Source of the DNA: Elmis aenea
Lineage: Eukaryota; Arthropoda; Insecta; Coleoptera; Elmidae
Reading direction: 5' to 3'
DNA: 64,000 nt
NCBI GenBank assembly: GCA_947652605.1
Contig: OX393578.1
Location: 55,559,415 to 55,623,414, forward strand
Shown here: piece by piece, positions 1 to 11,209 of the stretch
How the letters are laid out: every line of letters starts with the position of its first letter
Position numbering within the stretch: the stretch's first letter is position 1
Notes under the pieces: model-generated
Told to the model about the DNA's origin: nothing
What the model saw: the letters and a program-made list of their open reading frames with translations, nothing else
Database searches by the model: none
Program-made: the position numbers and the translations under genes

Positions 1-78
1 GATGACGTATGCATTACAAACATCGTTGCTAAGATACGCTGTAAATGACAGTAATCAACGCATTTTCTATTTAATTAT

Positions 79-432
79 GCCTCCTAAACGAAGAGGGATT
101 GGTCAATCTACACCTCAAGCAAAGAAAAAAAAGCACTACGAGCTTCAGAAGCAGATGAGCAACGGGAAGCAAGATTGGAAACGAATCAATTACGCAATGC
201 TCAAGCCCGTTCATCTGAAACGGACGAGCAACGGAAAGCAAGATTGAAAACGAATCGATTACGCAATGCTCAAGCCCGTTCATCTGAAATGGACGAGCAA
301 CGGAAAGCAAGATTGGAAACGAATCGATTACGCAATGCTCAAGCCCGTTCATCTGAAATGGACGAGCAACGGGAAGCAAGATTGGAAACGAATCGACTAC
401 GCAATACTCTCAGGCTTTCACTAGAAGAATAA
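79..432 (+). pseudogene. Helitron-type protein N-terminus with 23-residue tandem repeat, frameshifted
   Basis: From the ATG at 79 the frame reads MPPKRRGIGQSTPQAKKKK, then breaks in an A-run near 121-130. The next frame continues ALRASEADEQREARLETNQL and then about three 69-bp repeats (23 residues each, core RKARLETNRLRNAQARSSE). Such repeats head the helicase-like proteins of insect and other animal Helitrons. No Rep or helicase domain follows before the stop at 430-432. It is a decayed fragment, and nothing further upstream is visible. Confidence 0.6.
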
Positions 433-434
433 TT

Positions 435-1060
435 GGTTTTACATTAAATTTTGAGCTATATATATCTCAGGAATGAAGTCAATTATGGACAAACGAAAGA
501 TAATTTTTTGCGCAAGAGAAAAATACGCGCAAGGCGGTGTCTATCGGTGAAGAAAGGAGTGTTGTAAATAAAAATTTGAGCCAATCGATTGTTCAACGAC
601 ACGAAAGGTAATTTATTGCGCAAAGAGAACTTTACGCGCAAAGAGAATTCTACGCGCAAGCCGGGCTAGCGGTGGAGCACCGAAGGGGCTCCGGAATCGC
701 TAAAAATAAATACATCAACCCTTATAAAGAGTGTTGCATGAACAAACGACCAAACTTAAGGAGCATGTTCCTTGAGTCAATTAAGGCGAAAAATGTTATT
801 CAGGGTGTCACACAAAAAAACGCCGCAAGCTGTAACTTCGTTGTTTGAGGTCCGATTTTGATGAACAAAAAACTAAATGAAATAGCTCCTCAAATACTAT
901 AAACTGAATTGGATTTCAATTTTCTAAAGTTCAACTTAAATGTCAAACGATAGTAATTTTTTTTCCAAATGGGACCATCTATTTTTTTTACTAAATCTGG
1001 TAGACATTTTTTTTCTGAATTTAATGATGTATTCATAAGTAAATTTTAGTGCTAAACTAA
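435..1060. other. Gene-free stretch with GCGCAAG repeats
   Basis: No coding potential. Diverged direct repeats built around 'TTGCGCAAAGAGAA' and 'TACGCGCAAG' lie between about 505 and 660. They may be Helitron untranslated or terminal sequence from the element at 79-432, but no terminus is identifiable. Confidence 0.3.
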
Positions 1061-1270
1061 TAAGAAATAAAAAATTAAAGTTTAACGGAAATAAGTTAGG
1101 TTTCACATAATTTTCAAGCGTGCCGTGGAAAACAAAACAATCTTAATCAACAAATGTAATTTAAACGTCAGTGTGGTATTTAAATGACATTTGTTGATTA
1201 AGATTTTTTTGTTTTCCACGAAAATTTTGTGAAACCTATTTTGGTTAAACTTTTGTTTTTTATTACTTAT
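1061..1270. mobile_element. Palindromic MITE
   Basis: Long imperfect inverted repeat. The left arm has AAAGTTTAACGG and GTGGAAAACAAAACAATC; the right arm has the complements GATTTTTTTGTTTTCCAC and GGTTAAACTTT. The arms meet around 1165-1175. There is no coding sequence, and the target duplication is not clear. Confidence 0.6.
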
Positions 1271-2497
1271 TGAGGTTGGAAGTAACAGCTGTCTTACTAC
1301 AGAAAACAATTTTTTTCTCTCACATATGCTTTATGTAACATGAAATAAATATTTTGGAAGGAAGACAAATGTTCAATCTATCTTTAAATCAATTTGGATG
1401 TAAAAAATTTGTTATACTCTATGAAAAATTAAATAAAAATAAAAATATGTTACTTTCATCCCCGGCCTCCCCTATATTATGTAATATTTTATAATCGTGC
1501 ACTATACTGGACGCTGTTTCGTAAAACAGAGAGGTGTTTTGTTTCTATGCTGTCATGTTTAGTAACACCCAGAATGTTATTAAAATTGTGGATTTAATAA
1601 TAGGCACCATTATTGTGTTAACAGTGTCAAAAGTATCATTTTTCGATATCAGATATCGGAAAAAATTATGTCCTCGCCAAATGATGGCGTGAAGTGTTTG
1701 AAACACGTGGTTTAAAATAAAAATTACTAACCTCCAAGTAATGAAAAGAATGCAATAGAACACAAAAAACTGATACAAAGTCGTTTGGAGACGAACTCTC
1801 TACTCGTGTCGTTACATCGGCTGGCTTCAACACTCAATATGCGATGCATGTTAACAATTGGAAATCAAACTAGTCTAAAACTTTGTTCACTTATCGTATA
1901 TAAAATCAGTCTTGTATAAATATTATTGTTCTGCCGCACAAATTATTGTGGACTTTAAGAACGTACGACGCCGTCTTCTTGGAAGTTGTCCAAAAGTATA
2001 ATAAGCCTCTTACTCAACGGAGTTGTCTTAAAACTATATCTACAATTAACTAGTAAATGCCAAAATTATACGGAACATTTTTCACAGTTCAACCAAAATT
2101 ATTTATATTTCTTGAATTTTGAACTGCGCAAAGATCGTCAATCAAGATAAAAAATGATACATTTGCTTTATCAAAACCAATAAATCAAATTTTTGATACA
2201 CCACAAGACTATACAGGGTGAGTTACTACGGACACCACGAAGTTTTATGGCCAAACGGTATATATTTTCAAACTTTTGTCGCTGTTAGATTATTTAAGTC
2301 AATAAGGGCTACATTTTAAAAATATTTTCAAACATGCAGGGTGCTCCAAAAAAGAGTGACATATTATCTAAGTTATACTTTTTCTAATGAAACACCCTGT
2401 ATATTTTTACATTTTTGGATTCCTCTTTAAATTTACTTCAAAAAAATTTTAAGGTTATATGGGTCTAAAGTCAACCGTTTTCGTGAAAATTGCATTT
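1271..2497. other. Gene-free AT-rich stretch
   Basis: No convincing open frame. The block at about 2214-2400 is bounded by TACAGGGTGAGTTACTACGG and AAACACCCTGTATA, matching the CAGGGTG-ended element family seen elsewhere in the window. Confidence 0.3.
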
Positions 2498-2701
2498 TCA
2501 TGAAACCTTTGTATCATTAATATCCAGACTACCCGCATCCTGTAGCGATTTCAGTAATCTTTTGAATATCTTCTTGGTAGGATGCCGCTTTTCCGGATAT
2601 CTTTCTGCATAACACCGAACCGCTTCCGTTGCATTTCTGTGGCATTCACCAAATATCAATAACATTTTAATTTTTTCGACACAAGAAAACGAAAAAGGCA
2701 T
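2498..2701 (-). pseudogene. Transposon-derived DUF4817-like helix-turn-helix fragment
   Basis: The 67-residue frame contains MLLIFGECHRNATEAVRCYA and ERYPEKRHPTKKIFKRLLKS. This resembles the DUF4817 helix-turn-helix segment found at the start of mariner-related insect transposases. No catalytic domain follows. It is probably a remnant; the recognition is from memory of the motif. Confidence 0.55.
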
Positions 2702-3021
2702 TTTAAAACAGTACTAAACCCAGAACATGGCCTGAGCACTCATCCTCATATGGGCTCGACTGTTATTGCTTAAAACAGCGGAAAAGATCTCAATAGGTGG
2801 TGCTAGTATCTTTATTTCTAGCCGGTAACCATAGCCGATAACGTCATTCCCGTTCTTGTTAGCAAATGTACTGTAGCGCGGAAATTTAAATTTAAAATCA
2901 TAATAGATACCGGGCGTCACCTGTCATTTATTATAAAAGTGAAAAGGAAAAATTTCATCTGCGTCACGGTGTTTGCACTCTTATGGGCAGAATCGAATAC
3001 TTGTTTCATTGAAAATAGTTG

Positions 3022-3116
3022 AACCCCAAGCCGTGTAGGTGGCGTGTATGTTGCGTTTATGACTAACTTCATTTATAATCCAACAGACTCACACGCCACC
3101 TACACGGCTTGGGTTT
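3022..3116. repeat. Inverted repeat, 24-bp arms
   Basis: AACCCCAAGCCGTGTAGGTG... at the left is matched by the reverse complement ending at 3116, around a loop of about 46 bases. A related half-site (GAACCCCAAGCCGCTCAGAT) occurs near 4614, so this is probably a dispersed element terminus. Confidence 0.6.
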
Positions 3117-3369
3117 CATTCATAATACGCTGCGCAGCGGATTATGAATGAAGGTTTCCATGGTTGCGTACCCTTTATCTATGGTTACCCCCGTTTGGCT
3201 ATAAAAAGTCAACATAAAAATATGAATATTTTAATATTTTGAAATATTATAATCATAGATAAAGAAAATATATCATAATTTTGAACGAACTGTTCGGCCT
3301 GTTCAATATCTTAAATTGTTTGTGTGTTATAATAATAAGATACAAGTGCAGAGCAGCAGTATAATTTTG

Positions 3370-3905
3370 AGATAGTGAACAATTTTGACTACCTGGGGGT
3401 AACATTAACAGAAATGAAGAAAAGGAAGAAATAGATAAGAGAATAGCCAAAGGAAGTAAAAGTGCCGGACTGTTAGCAATAAAGCTGAAATCAAAAAAGG
3501 TATCACTTAAACGGAAAATGTAGAGTGTATCGAACAGTTATCGACCGACTGTTCTCTGTTTGTGAAACGTGGGTCTTTAATAAAAATATGGAAAACAAAC
3601 TAGAAATATGGGAGAGGAAGATATTTAGAAGAATATATGGGGGAATCAAGAAAGGAGATATATGGAGAAGACGGCCAAAGAAAGAAATTATGGAAATATA
3701 TGGACAAACTAATAAATATAAAAACTGTGGCAAAAATCCAAAGATTATGATGGCTTGCATATATCACCAGATTACCTGAAGAAAGAGTAACAAAACTAGT
3801 GCTAGATAGTGAAGCGGACTCAAAAAAAAGGAGGAGACGACTACGAAAGAAATGGATGGAAGTAGTAAAAAAGATCTTGACGAACTCCGGGTCCGAGATT
3901 GTTAC
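3370..3905 (+). pseudogene. LINE reverse transcriptase C-terminal remnant (RTE-like)
   Basis: Read across several frames, the + strand encodes FDYLGVTLT, IDKRIAKGSKSAGLLAIKLK, MRVYRTVIDRLFSVCETW, LEIWERKIFRRIYGG, RLPEERVTKLVLDSE and LRKKWMEVVKKDLDELR. This order matches the thumb and C-terminal region of endonuclease-reverse transcriptases of RTE-like LINEs. Multiple frameshifts and the absence of the catalytic core show a dead 3' fragment. Confidence 0.65.
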
Positions 3906-4837
3906 AAAATATAACATCAAAATATTTAAATAACATGACTTTTAAATAACCATTTTAAAGTAATAAAGTCATAAAATTTGAACAATAACAGAAGTATAAT
4001 ATAAATTTTTAGTGTTAACGGGTGAAATTGAAATTACATTTCCTTCCCCTTTGATCATGCCATTGTTTCGTAAATATGGGAAGTATGAATTTAATGATTT
4101 TCTGTTACGAATTATACAACTAAAAAAAAAAAATTGAAACGCATACATTCTTTACAAAAAAGTTACGACCCAAATACCACAATTTTTTGTACATACAGTT
4201 TTTGTTGTCTAATTTAAGTAACAATATAATTTGAAAAATAATTCAATTTAAAACTATAAATGTAAATTCAGTTTTATTTATTAAAAACTAATAATCATAC
4301 AGACGCAAGTTCACATGACTAATTCATTTTTCGGGACACCGGGACAGTACTTAAAACCGGGATGGATGGTCACCCCAACAAAAGTTTACAACAAATTAAT
4401 ATCTTGTAAGAAATAGACCTTTAGTTATATTCATATATATTATATTTCATATAAATAAATATTTTTCATTTTAAAATGCATCTTAATCCTTTTATTTTAT
4501 CCATAAATAATAAATATAAGTATAACTTTTGAATTCCTATAATTTATACAAGCAAATCCGGCCGTATTTACAGATTACTGTAAATTCTATGACAAGCGTG
4601 CAAATTTAAGTGAACCCCAAGCCGCTCAGATGGCGCAATTTAGTTCAAAAGCATTGTATTGGAGTGTAGTATCTATTTTCTCTCTTATCTATGATCTGCG
4701 TAATATAAAATATTTTTAAAAAGTTAAGAAAATATTAAACATGAAAACAAAATGTTGCATTCATTATAAACTGCAGCAGTGCAGAAAAAAACATGCACAA
4801 TTTCCATGATCCCATCGCGAGCCTGCTCGGTACAATA
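3906..4837. other. Gene-free AT-rich stretch
   Basis: No coding signal or clear element ends, apart from the GAACCCCAAGCCG half-site near 4614. Confidence 0.3.
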
Positions 4838-5637
4838 ATTGAGGAGCAACTATTCAAAAGGCATTATGTCGCATGAAACATTTTTTTCAGAAATAATTAA
4901 AAACGAATAACTTGATAAATATTTGGAATAAATAAACGATTGTGGTATTGTTTGATAAATCTTGAACGTTATAATATAAAAACGTTTTAAGTTAAATCAT
5001 TTTGTACAATATGAAATTTTTATTTAAAAAAAAAAGAATGAACAAAATGCGTTTGGATTTGACACAGCGGACAAAATTGGTTTTGATGTAATCAATATTG
5101 GACAAAACGCTTTTTGATCAGAAAATAGTACACGCAAAAATAAAAATTAACATTTTTGAGCATTTTCATTTATTAAAGAAAAATAATCATATTCTAAACA
5201 AACATAAAATGTTTCTACATAATTAAAAATTATTGCTGAATTTGGTTTATTACAAAATTTTCACTTTCGAAAAAAAAAACATTTATCTATATTCTATCTA
5301 ACCCAGGTTCCTCTTGTAAAGATTGTATGAATTTTTTGTAATAAAACACATAACTAAAGACACAAATTTGATATTGCAATATTTTACACACTGTTTTATA
5401 GGTTGTTAGTAAGCACCAAAATGGAGTTAATGCGTTTTGAAGTGGTTGCTGTTAGGGACAAAACGCATTTTGATGTGGAAGGTACTTTTTAGTGGTGTAT
5501 TTTATATGGTTTGAATGCAGTTTGAAGCATTCTAAATACACAGAACTATAAAACAAATAGAAATGTATTCATAACCGTATCAAACTCGATTTTATACCTA
5601 GATGGACTAAATGCCTTTTGATTAGTTGCTCCTCAAT
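4838..5637. mobile_element. Non-autonomous TIR element, about 800 bp
   Basis: Terminal inverted repeats ATTGAGGAGCAACTATTCAA at the left and the complement of it (TTGATTAGTTGCTCCTCAAT) at the right, with one or two mismatches. The interior repeats ACAAAAYGC and GTTTTGATG-like motifs and carries no open frame. Superfamily not assigned. Confidence 0.6.
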
Positions 5638-5654
5638 TGGGTTGTGGCTACTGC

Positions 5655-6104
5655 CAGAGCTGGGCAATGCTTGAATGCTTACTTACTACTTGCAATAATT
5701 TTTTAAGCACTTTTAATGCTTCGAGCACAATGCTTGGAGCACTTTCTAAAACAGATGCTCGATGCTTAGAGCACCAAGCACTTTCTTGAACACTTGGTAC
5801 TTATTAAGCACTTTAGAAAGACAGTGCTTAATAAGCATTTTTTAAATTTATATATGCTTACTGCATAGTATTTAATCCTTAACATGTATGCTACAAGACT
5901 GTTTAAATTTTAAATTTCTCTTAAGCATTTCCAAAATGCTCAATGCTTGCTGCTTAATTTTTTTAAGCACTTGGGTCAGTGCTTGATGCTTTTAAGCATT
6001 TTTAAAAACCAAAGTACTTACTGCTTAATTAGATCAAGCACTTACACAAGTGCTTGAATGCTCGGTGCTTCAAGCACTTTGGGTCGGTGCTTTGCCCAGC
6101 TCTG
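5655..6104. mobile_element. hAT-like non-autonomous element
   Basis: The ends CAGAGCTGGGCAA and TTGCCCAGCTCTG are perfect inverted repeats flanked by the 8-bp duplication GCTACTGC (5647-5654 and 6105-6112), as expected for hAT. The 450 bp interior is packed with AAGCA/TGCTT pairs (AAGCACTT, TGCTTAATAAGCA), probably subterminal transposase-binding repeats. There is no coding capacity. Confidence 0.85.
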
Positions 6105-6112
6105 GCTACTGC

Positions 6113-7100
6113 AAATCCTAAAATTACAGGAAAAGACCCAGCAATGGTTAACAGACATTTTAGGATTTGCAAATTCGGTAAGCTTAGAATATTGCCAAAA
6201 TTAAACGAGTTTCATGATTTTCCGTCCAAAATTTAGAAAATAAAGGTATCAGCGTGTGCACAGAGGTCTTTAGTACAAGTGTTGGTGCCGCTTTAAATGT
6301 GATGAGCCGAGGTAAATTGTAAAGCCTAAATGGGATAAAGGAGGGGGAGTTTGAAGGATTACATACTTCAGACCTTTGTGTTTTTTTTTTTTAATTTTTT
6401 TTTGGTTATACATAATACATTTGATTTCTTTTTAATTTTAATTTTAATTAATTGCTCATTGTCAACAATGATCTATTATTATATGTTTGAGGGTATATAA
6501 ATGCTTTTTTTATATTTGCTGTATAATAAATGCATAAATGTTGTTACGTATTCGTTAATAGTCAAATAGTTATAGTGTTTTTTTACTATAAAGTACTCAA
6601 CTAAATATAATTGTTTTGGGAGAATCAGGAAAAAAAAGTCTAACTTTCAAATCTGTATTCAAAATACATTTTCATATTTAAAAAGCATTTATAATTTTCT
6701 TAATAATCCGTTGTAGATCATTATTATCTCATTTTAGCATAAAAATGTCAAAATAGTATGTAATGTGCGAGACTGATCTTTTTGCTGTAAAAATAACAAT
6801 TACCAATTTATAATAAATGTAGGACGGCATTGTAAACCACACAAAATAAATATTTACTATAATTTTATCCATTTAAAATGATCAGTCAGCATAATGATGA
6901 CTAATTAATTATATGCTACTTTTTTATGTTATTTGTTAACGATGTTATAGTGCTATATACTACAGTATTATGAATATATGTAAAACCATGAAAGAGGCAT
7001 ATTCCGTTTATATAAAACGTTGTAAATATAGATAATAAAATTATATTTATTTTTTATTTGCCTTTTTTTTTAAACTAACATTAATTTATTGCAATTTCAT
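6113..7100. other. Gene-free AT-rich stretch
   Basis: A short inverted repeat, GCAAATCCTAAAATTAC against TTTTAGGATTTGC, lies at 6111-6171. Nothing else is recognisable. Confidence 0.3.
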
Positions 7101-7215
7101 TTAATGTAAATATTCTTATCAAGTAAAATTAAATAACTATTCATAGATAATGAAAACGTTTTTTATAATCTATGAATAGTTATTTAATTTTACTTGATAA
7201 GAATATTTACATTAA
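7101..7215. repeat. Perfect 48-bp palindrome (hairpin element)
   Basis: Arms 7101-7148 and 7168-7215 are exact reverse complements around a 19-base loop. Being perfect, it is probably young. There is no coding sequence. Confidence 0.8.
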
Positions 7216-7356
7216 AATTCTAATGGTGTATTTTTAATTAAATTCAAATTTCCCGCATTTAAATAAAATTCGGGAGCAGATCTCACCAGATGGCGTTTAT
7301 AATGGTAACAAAATATTACGTAGAGTGGCAATTCTATATTTAGTATATGTTCTATG

Positions 7357-7797
7357 CACGGTCTACTACACAGGTTGGGAAACTCCCATATAAAACCGAC
7401 TGAGGCCGGTAACTAGTTCTGTAATTTATCCCAGAGATGGCGATAAGTCCAAGAACTATTCTCCATAAAATATCGCTAGATGGCGGTAAGTCTAAGAACC
7501 GGTTCGTGCACAAGATTTTGACATAGTCAGCGAGGTTTATGAGCTTTCACTTAAAAAATTCGCAAAATTTGAATTTAATCAAGCAGAGGATGTGTATGAA
7601 AATGTTTTAACCAAATTTTTAAGTCAGTTTTGTTCAAAATAAGATTCCATTTAGTGAAAGCAGAGGTTCTTAAACTTATCGCCATCTAACGGATTTTCAT
7701 GGCAAATGTTTCTTAGACTTGTCGCCACCTAGCGGAAATTTATGTCGAAAAGTTCCAGATTTTTTGACAGGCTTCCTAACCTGTGTAGTAGACCGTG
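7357..7797. mobile_element. TIR element with 8-bp target duplication
   Basis: The ends CACGGTCTACTACACAGGTT and the complement ending CCGTG are flanked by GTTCTATG (7349-7356 and 7798-7805). The interior has several copies of 'ATGGCG(A/G)TAAGTC'-like motifs in both orientations and no open frame. The 8-bp duplication suggests hAT or P superfamily. Confidence 0.75.
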
Positions 7798-8056
7798 GTT
7801 CTATGCCCAGAACTGTCAAACTATGATCAAATTGTAATACTTATAACACGCATTAGTTTTTTTTCTTTTTGCAAAGCCTACGAATTAATTTATGACAAAT
7901 GTTTAACAAAAACCAAGGCAGTGTCCACTATCGCAGAAATTCGTTTGCTTGCGATTTTCTTAAAAATGGTGTTACGTAAGGGTATAAAAAATTGAGTGCG
8001 TTGCAAACAGAACAAAAGTCTTATAATTCGTTAAAAAAAATGTATGGTGCCTTTAA

Positions 8057-8647
8057 CCCTAGAAGCCCAATCTACGTCATTTTGACGTACACTCCAACAC
8101 ATATTCGCGATCTCTTTCGCATGCTTGCTTAGATCGCCGTGACCATCCGAGCCAACTAGGTACATGCCGAGAGCTAACAGGAGACAGCAGTCTCGCTTTG
8201 ATAAGTGCCGCCATTTTGTTGTTATCGCAATGTTCACGTCGTTGACGTATGTTTGGGCTTTGTTAACTTTTGCACTTTTCGAATTTTCTGAATTATATTT
8301 GACTTGAGTGATTTATGTTTGATAAGAGTTGATTAGTTTTTCATAAAAAAAATATAAATAGTTGATTTTTGTAAACAATTTGTAGTATATAAGAAAAAAT
8401 TACAAGGATCTCAGTTTTCGTGCCATTTTTTGTATGTTTAATTAAAGTGAACATTTCAGAGTTTAAATAAACAATATTTTTTCTAAATTTCTGTTTTTTT
8501 ATTTACATAGAAAGCATTTCACATAAACCATACAAAAAACTAGTATTTGCAGTAAAGTTTATTTAGATAGAGCTCTTTAATAATTGTACGTCGTTTTGAC
8601 GTATGATTGGGCTTTATAGCCTCAAAAATATGATTGGGCTTCTAGGG
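8057..8647. mobile_element. piggyBac-like non-autonomous element
   Basis: Begins CCCTAGAAGCCCAAT next to TTAA (8053-8056) and ends ATTGGGCTTCTAGGG followed by TCAA, a one-base variant of TTAA. The inner repeats ACGTC(A/G)TTTTGACGTA occur near both ends. CCCTAGAA termini with TTAA targets are typical of piggyBac. There is no transposase frame. Confidence 0.75.
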
Positions 8648-9454
8648 TCAAAAAACATTTAAAAAAAAAACAAATTTGGTGCCGTAGCTCCTAAAAACAA
8701 TAGAATACAAAAATTTTACATGAATATATTTTGGGAAATACTATATCAAACAACTTTTAATTAAAACTTTTTTTGATAATTCTTTCCAATAACAAAATAA
8801 GTGGGGGTGTTATAAGTGATGCCACATCCTGTATGTATAGTTTGTGTTATGTATCATTGGCGTAGTTATAGGGAGGCTGAAGGGAGCTAATGCCCGTACT
8901 CATAGTCGAATATCGGACTTGTTCTTGAGACATACTCAACGGAGTCGATCTCAAGTATTGCGAATGCTCAGCGACGGTTGTATTTCATAAACAGAACTTC
9001 GGCAATTCTCGGCGAAGACCAAGAATATCACAGGAATCTAGTAACTTTTTACATTTATACATTGTTAGCATTGAATATTATGCTATTAATATCCTCGTTC
9101 GCGTTTGAAATTAGTTTTGAAAGTGGTGTCAGTAAATTTTGTCTTGTTTCAATAATTTTGTCCATCTCCAAATTGTTGTATTCTTGGAAATAACCCCTTC
9201 TGTAATTCTGGGTATTTCTGTATTGTATTGACAAATGGCAGCGTAATGATACTTTTCCCGTTATTCTCTGTAACTGTAAATGGGACATGTACATAGTTTT
9301 AAGTATTAATTCTAATTTATTCTAGTTTCGACACCAGTAAAGTGCTGTTGTCAGTAAATTTATTCGTGTTCGATAATTTTTTTTACAATTACTTGGTGTT
9401 TCATTGTCTGCAGTGCTTTTAAAAAACGCTATAGCGAGTAAAATTGTACCATAT

Positions 9455-9562
9455 ACAATCAAAGAAAAGTTGCTGCTTGCAAATTTAGTGGCCCATCACA
9501 AAATCGTGGAGGATAAAAAAACAGATGCGACCACAATTCAGATGAAACAAGTAGATTCGTAA
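9455..9562 (+). pseudogene. Myb/SANT-like DNA-binding fragment
   Basis: Reads TIKEKLLLANLVAHHKIVED followed by KKTDATTIQMKQ then a stop. This resembles the start of the Myb/SANT-like domain in the second protein of PIF/Harbinger elements, which would suit its place inside the element at 8891-11206. It is truncated. Confidence 0.45.
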
Positions 9563-9922
9563 GACTATTTCTACATTTGGGAAACACGATTCTAATGAAT
9601 TTTCCAGTATCTCACGCGTCTGTGCTCTAATGAAAAAAATAAAAATTTCTTTTGCTGAAAAAAGCTAGATCCGAAAAAAAAATTAACCGTCATTTTAAAA
9701 GCTAAACATTTTCTGCTCTAGGCGCGGGGCCCGTAGCACTTGCTACTTCTGCTGTATGGCTAATCCGGCACTACATTTACTGGATAATTTTTTTTATTGC
9801 CCCCAAGTTTTCTGACATTTTCATGGACAACTAATTAATTGCAATTATTTATAACTACAAACTACACCCACTCAACCAGTAAATTTTGAAATCTATATAT
9901 AGATAGGTATCTATATATCATA

Positions 9923-10803
9923 TATAAAGGGTTTTCCAATAAGAATGATATGATTTTTAAATGAAATTTTAACCATGGTTAAGATGTTATAAATGTCATT
10001 AGTTGTCATTTGTATTGACTGTACCCTGACAATTCATCATGGTTAAATACACCCTTCAAGAACGTTTGGTTATTATCCAAAAGTTTTATGAAAACAGACG
10101 TTCTTTTGTAAACACTCAACGTGCACTTCGCGAAGACTATGGTCCACATAATCGCCCTTCTGTGCTTGCTATTCGTAGAATCCTTGAAAAATTTGAAAGG
10201 GATTTTACTCTTTGCGATTCGAAAACACCAACAAGATGTCGAAATGCAGGAAGTGAAGAGAACATTGCTGCTGTAAGAGATAGTGTTGAAGAGGTGCAAA
10301 ATTTATCTATTCCTCGTCGTGCTCAAGAATTAGGGCTCAGAAGAACGACCACGTGGCGTATTTTGCGAAAAGACTTGAATTTACACCCGTATCGACCTAT
10401 TGCAAGAACAGTTTGGTGAAAGGATAATTTCAAGAAATGCAACTGTTAGTTGGCCTCCAAGAAGTTGTGATTTAACTCCTTTAGATTACTTCTTGTGGGC
10501 TTATTTGAAATCTAGGGTCTATGCAAACAAACCAAGAACCCTTGATGAATTACGATTAAACATCGAACGCTGCATTCGTGACATTAGACCCGAGTTATTG
10601 CACAAAGTTCTCGAAAATTGGGTTAAACGAATCCGCTCGTGTGCACAGAGTCGAGGTGGACACTTAAGTGACGTGTTATTCAAAACATAATGTAATATAT
10701 GCTGTGCTTCAAAATGATATAAAAAGTTTGTTGGTATCTAAAATAGTTTTTATTTTATTGTATCGTAAAATCATATCGTTCTTAATGGAAAACCCTTTAT
10801 ATA
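9923..10803 (+). mobile_element. Mariner-related element with internally deleted transposase
   Basis: The terminal repeats AAAGGGTTTTCCAATAAGAA and the complement of AAAGGGTTTTCCATTAAGAA bracket the element, next to TA-rich sequence. It contains an N-terminal helix-turn-helix frame (10039-10419) and a C-terminal catalytic frame (10400-10690). It is nested inside the Harbinger-like element. Confidence 0.8.
10039..10690 (+). pseudogene. Mariner-related transposase, middle deleted and frameshifted
   Basis: The first frame, 126 codons from MVKYTLQERLVIIQKFYENR, has the paired helix-turn-helix of DUF4817-type transposases. After HPYRPIA the sequence jumps into LQEQFGERIISRNATVSWPP in another frame. 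That continues RSCDLTPLDYFLWAYLKSRV to RGGHLSDVLFKT, the C-terminal third with the last catalytic Asp in the TPLDYFLW motif. The central region carrying the first two catalytic acidic residues is missing, so it cannot encode active transposase. Confidence 0.8.
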
Positions 10804-11006
10804 TAAAAGAGCTTGTTTGTGTGTTTGTTTGTTCGCTGTAGAATCCTAGGTCCGTTGACCGACCGGGACCAAATTTTGCCCAGTTACTATTTAGGACCTA
10901 GCAGATCTAACGCCAAACTTTAAGTACAAGCACATATTAAAATTTAAAAAAAAAAAAAATTACTTGGACGGGATTCAATCTTAAGTCGGCAAATACCTGG
11001 CCGTTA
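10804..11006. repeat. Helitron-like 5' end
   Basis: TATAAAAGAGCTTGTTTGTG, then a Y-rich run and GGACCAAATTTTGCCCAGTT, resembles the 5' ends of insect Helitrons and the complete one at 20704-21069. No CTAG-type 3' end was found before 11206. Confidence 0.4.
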
Positions 11007-11209
11007 CACGATACGGCGCGGTGTATTTCAGCCAGAGTTACCGCAAGCACGACTCAAGGTTGGTTTGCAGCCGATTTGAGTAAAGTAGCTGCCAAGTACG
11101 TGTGAAGTAACGCTTAAGGTAGAAGTAACGACTATGGAATGCAATGGAAGACTTGAGTCGCTCTCAAGTCGGAGATCGAACGAAGTATCGACTATGAGTA
11201 CGGGCATAA

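Larger units (their letters stand above)
8891..11206. mobile_element. PIF/Harbinger-like element private to unit 1, with nested insertions
   Basis: The terminal repeats TGCCCGTACTCATAGTCGA and its reverse complement are flanked by TAA on both sides (8888-8890, 11207-11209). Units 2 and 3 have the uninterrupted site GGGAGCTAAGC(T/C)CCCTGAG, so the ends are confirmed. A 3-bp TWA duplication fits PIF/Harbinger. The interior has a Myb/SANT-like fragment, a mariner-derived element and a Helitron-like 5' end. No Harbinger transposase was seen. Confidence 0.8.

Noticed and set aside
71..379. 102-codon minus-strand frame with repeats
   Set aside because: It is the reverse shadow of the 69-bp repeat array whose plus strand matches a known protein repeat.
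1545..1778. 77-codon hydrophobic minus-strand frame
   Set aside because: Low-complexity composition with no motif, no paralogue in the window and no splice context; likely chance in AT-rich DNA.
8031..8237. 68-codon minus-strand frame inside the piggyBac-like MITE
   Set aside because: No transposase motif; it overlaps the terminal repeat, so chance is more likely.
10970..11030. tRNA-like sequence on the minus strand (GTGTAACGGCCAGG ... TTGAATCCCGTCC)
   Set aside because: Box-like motifs are present, but the cloverleaf cannot be completed and the variable/T-stem region is missing. At best it is a tRNA-derived repeat fragment.
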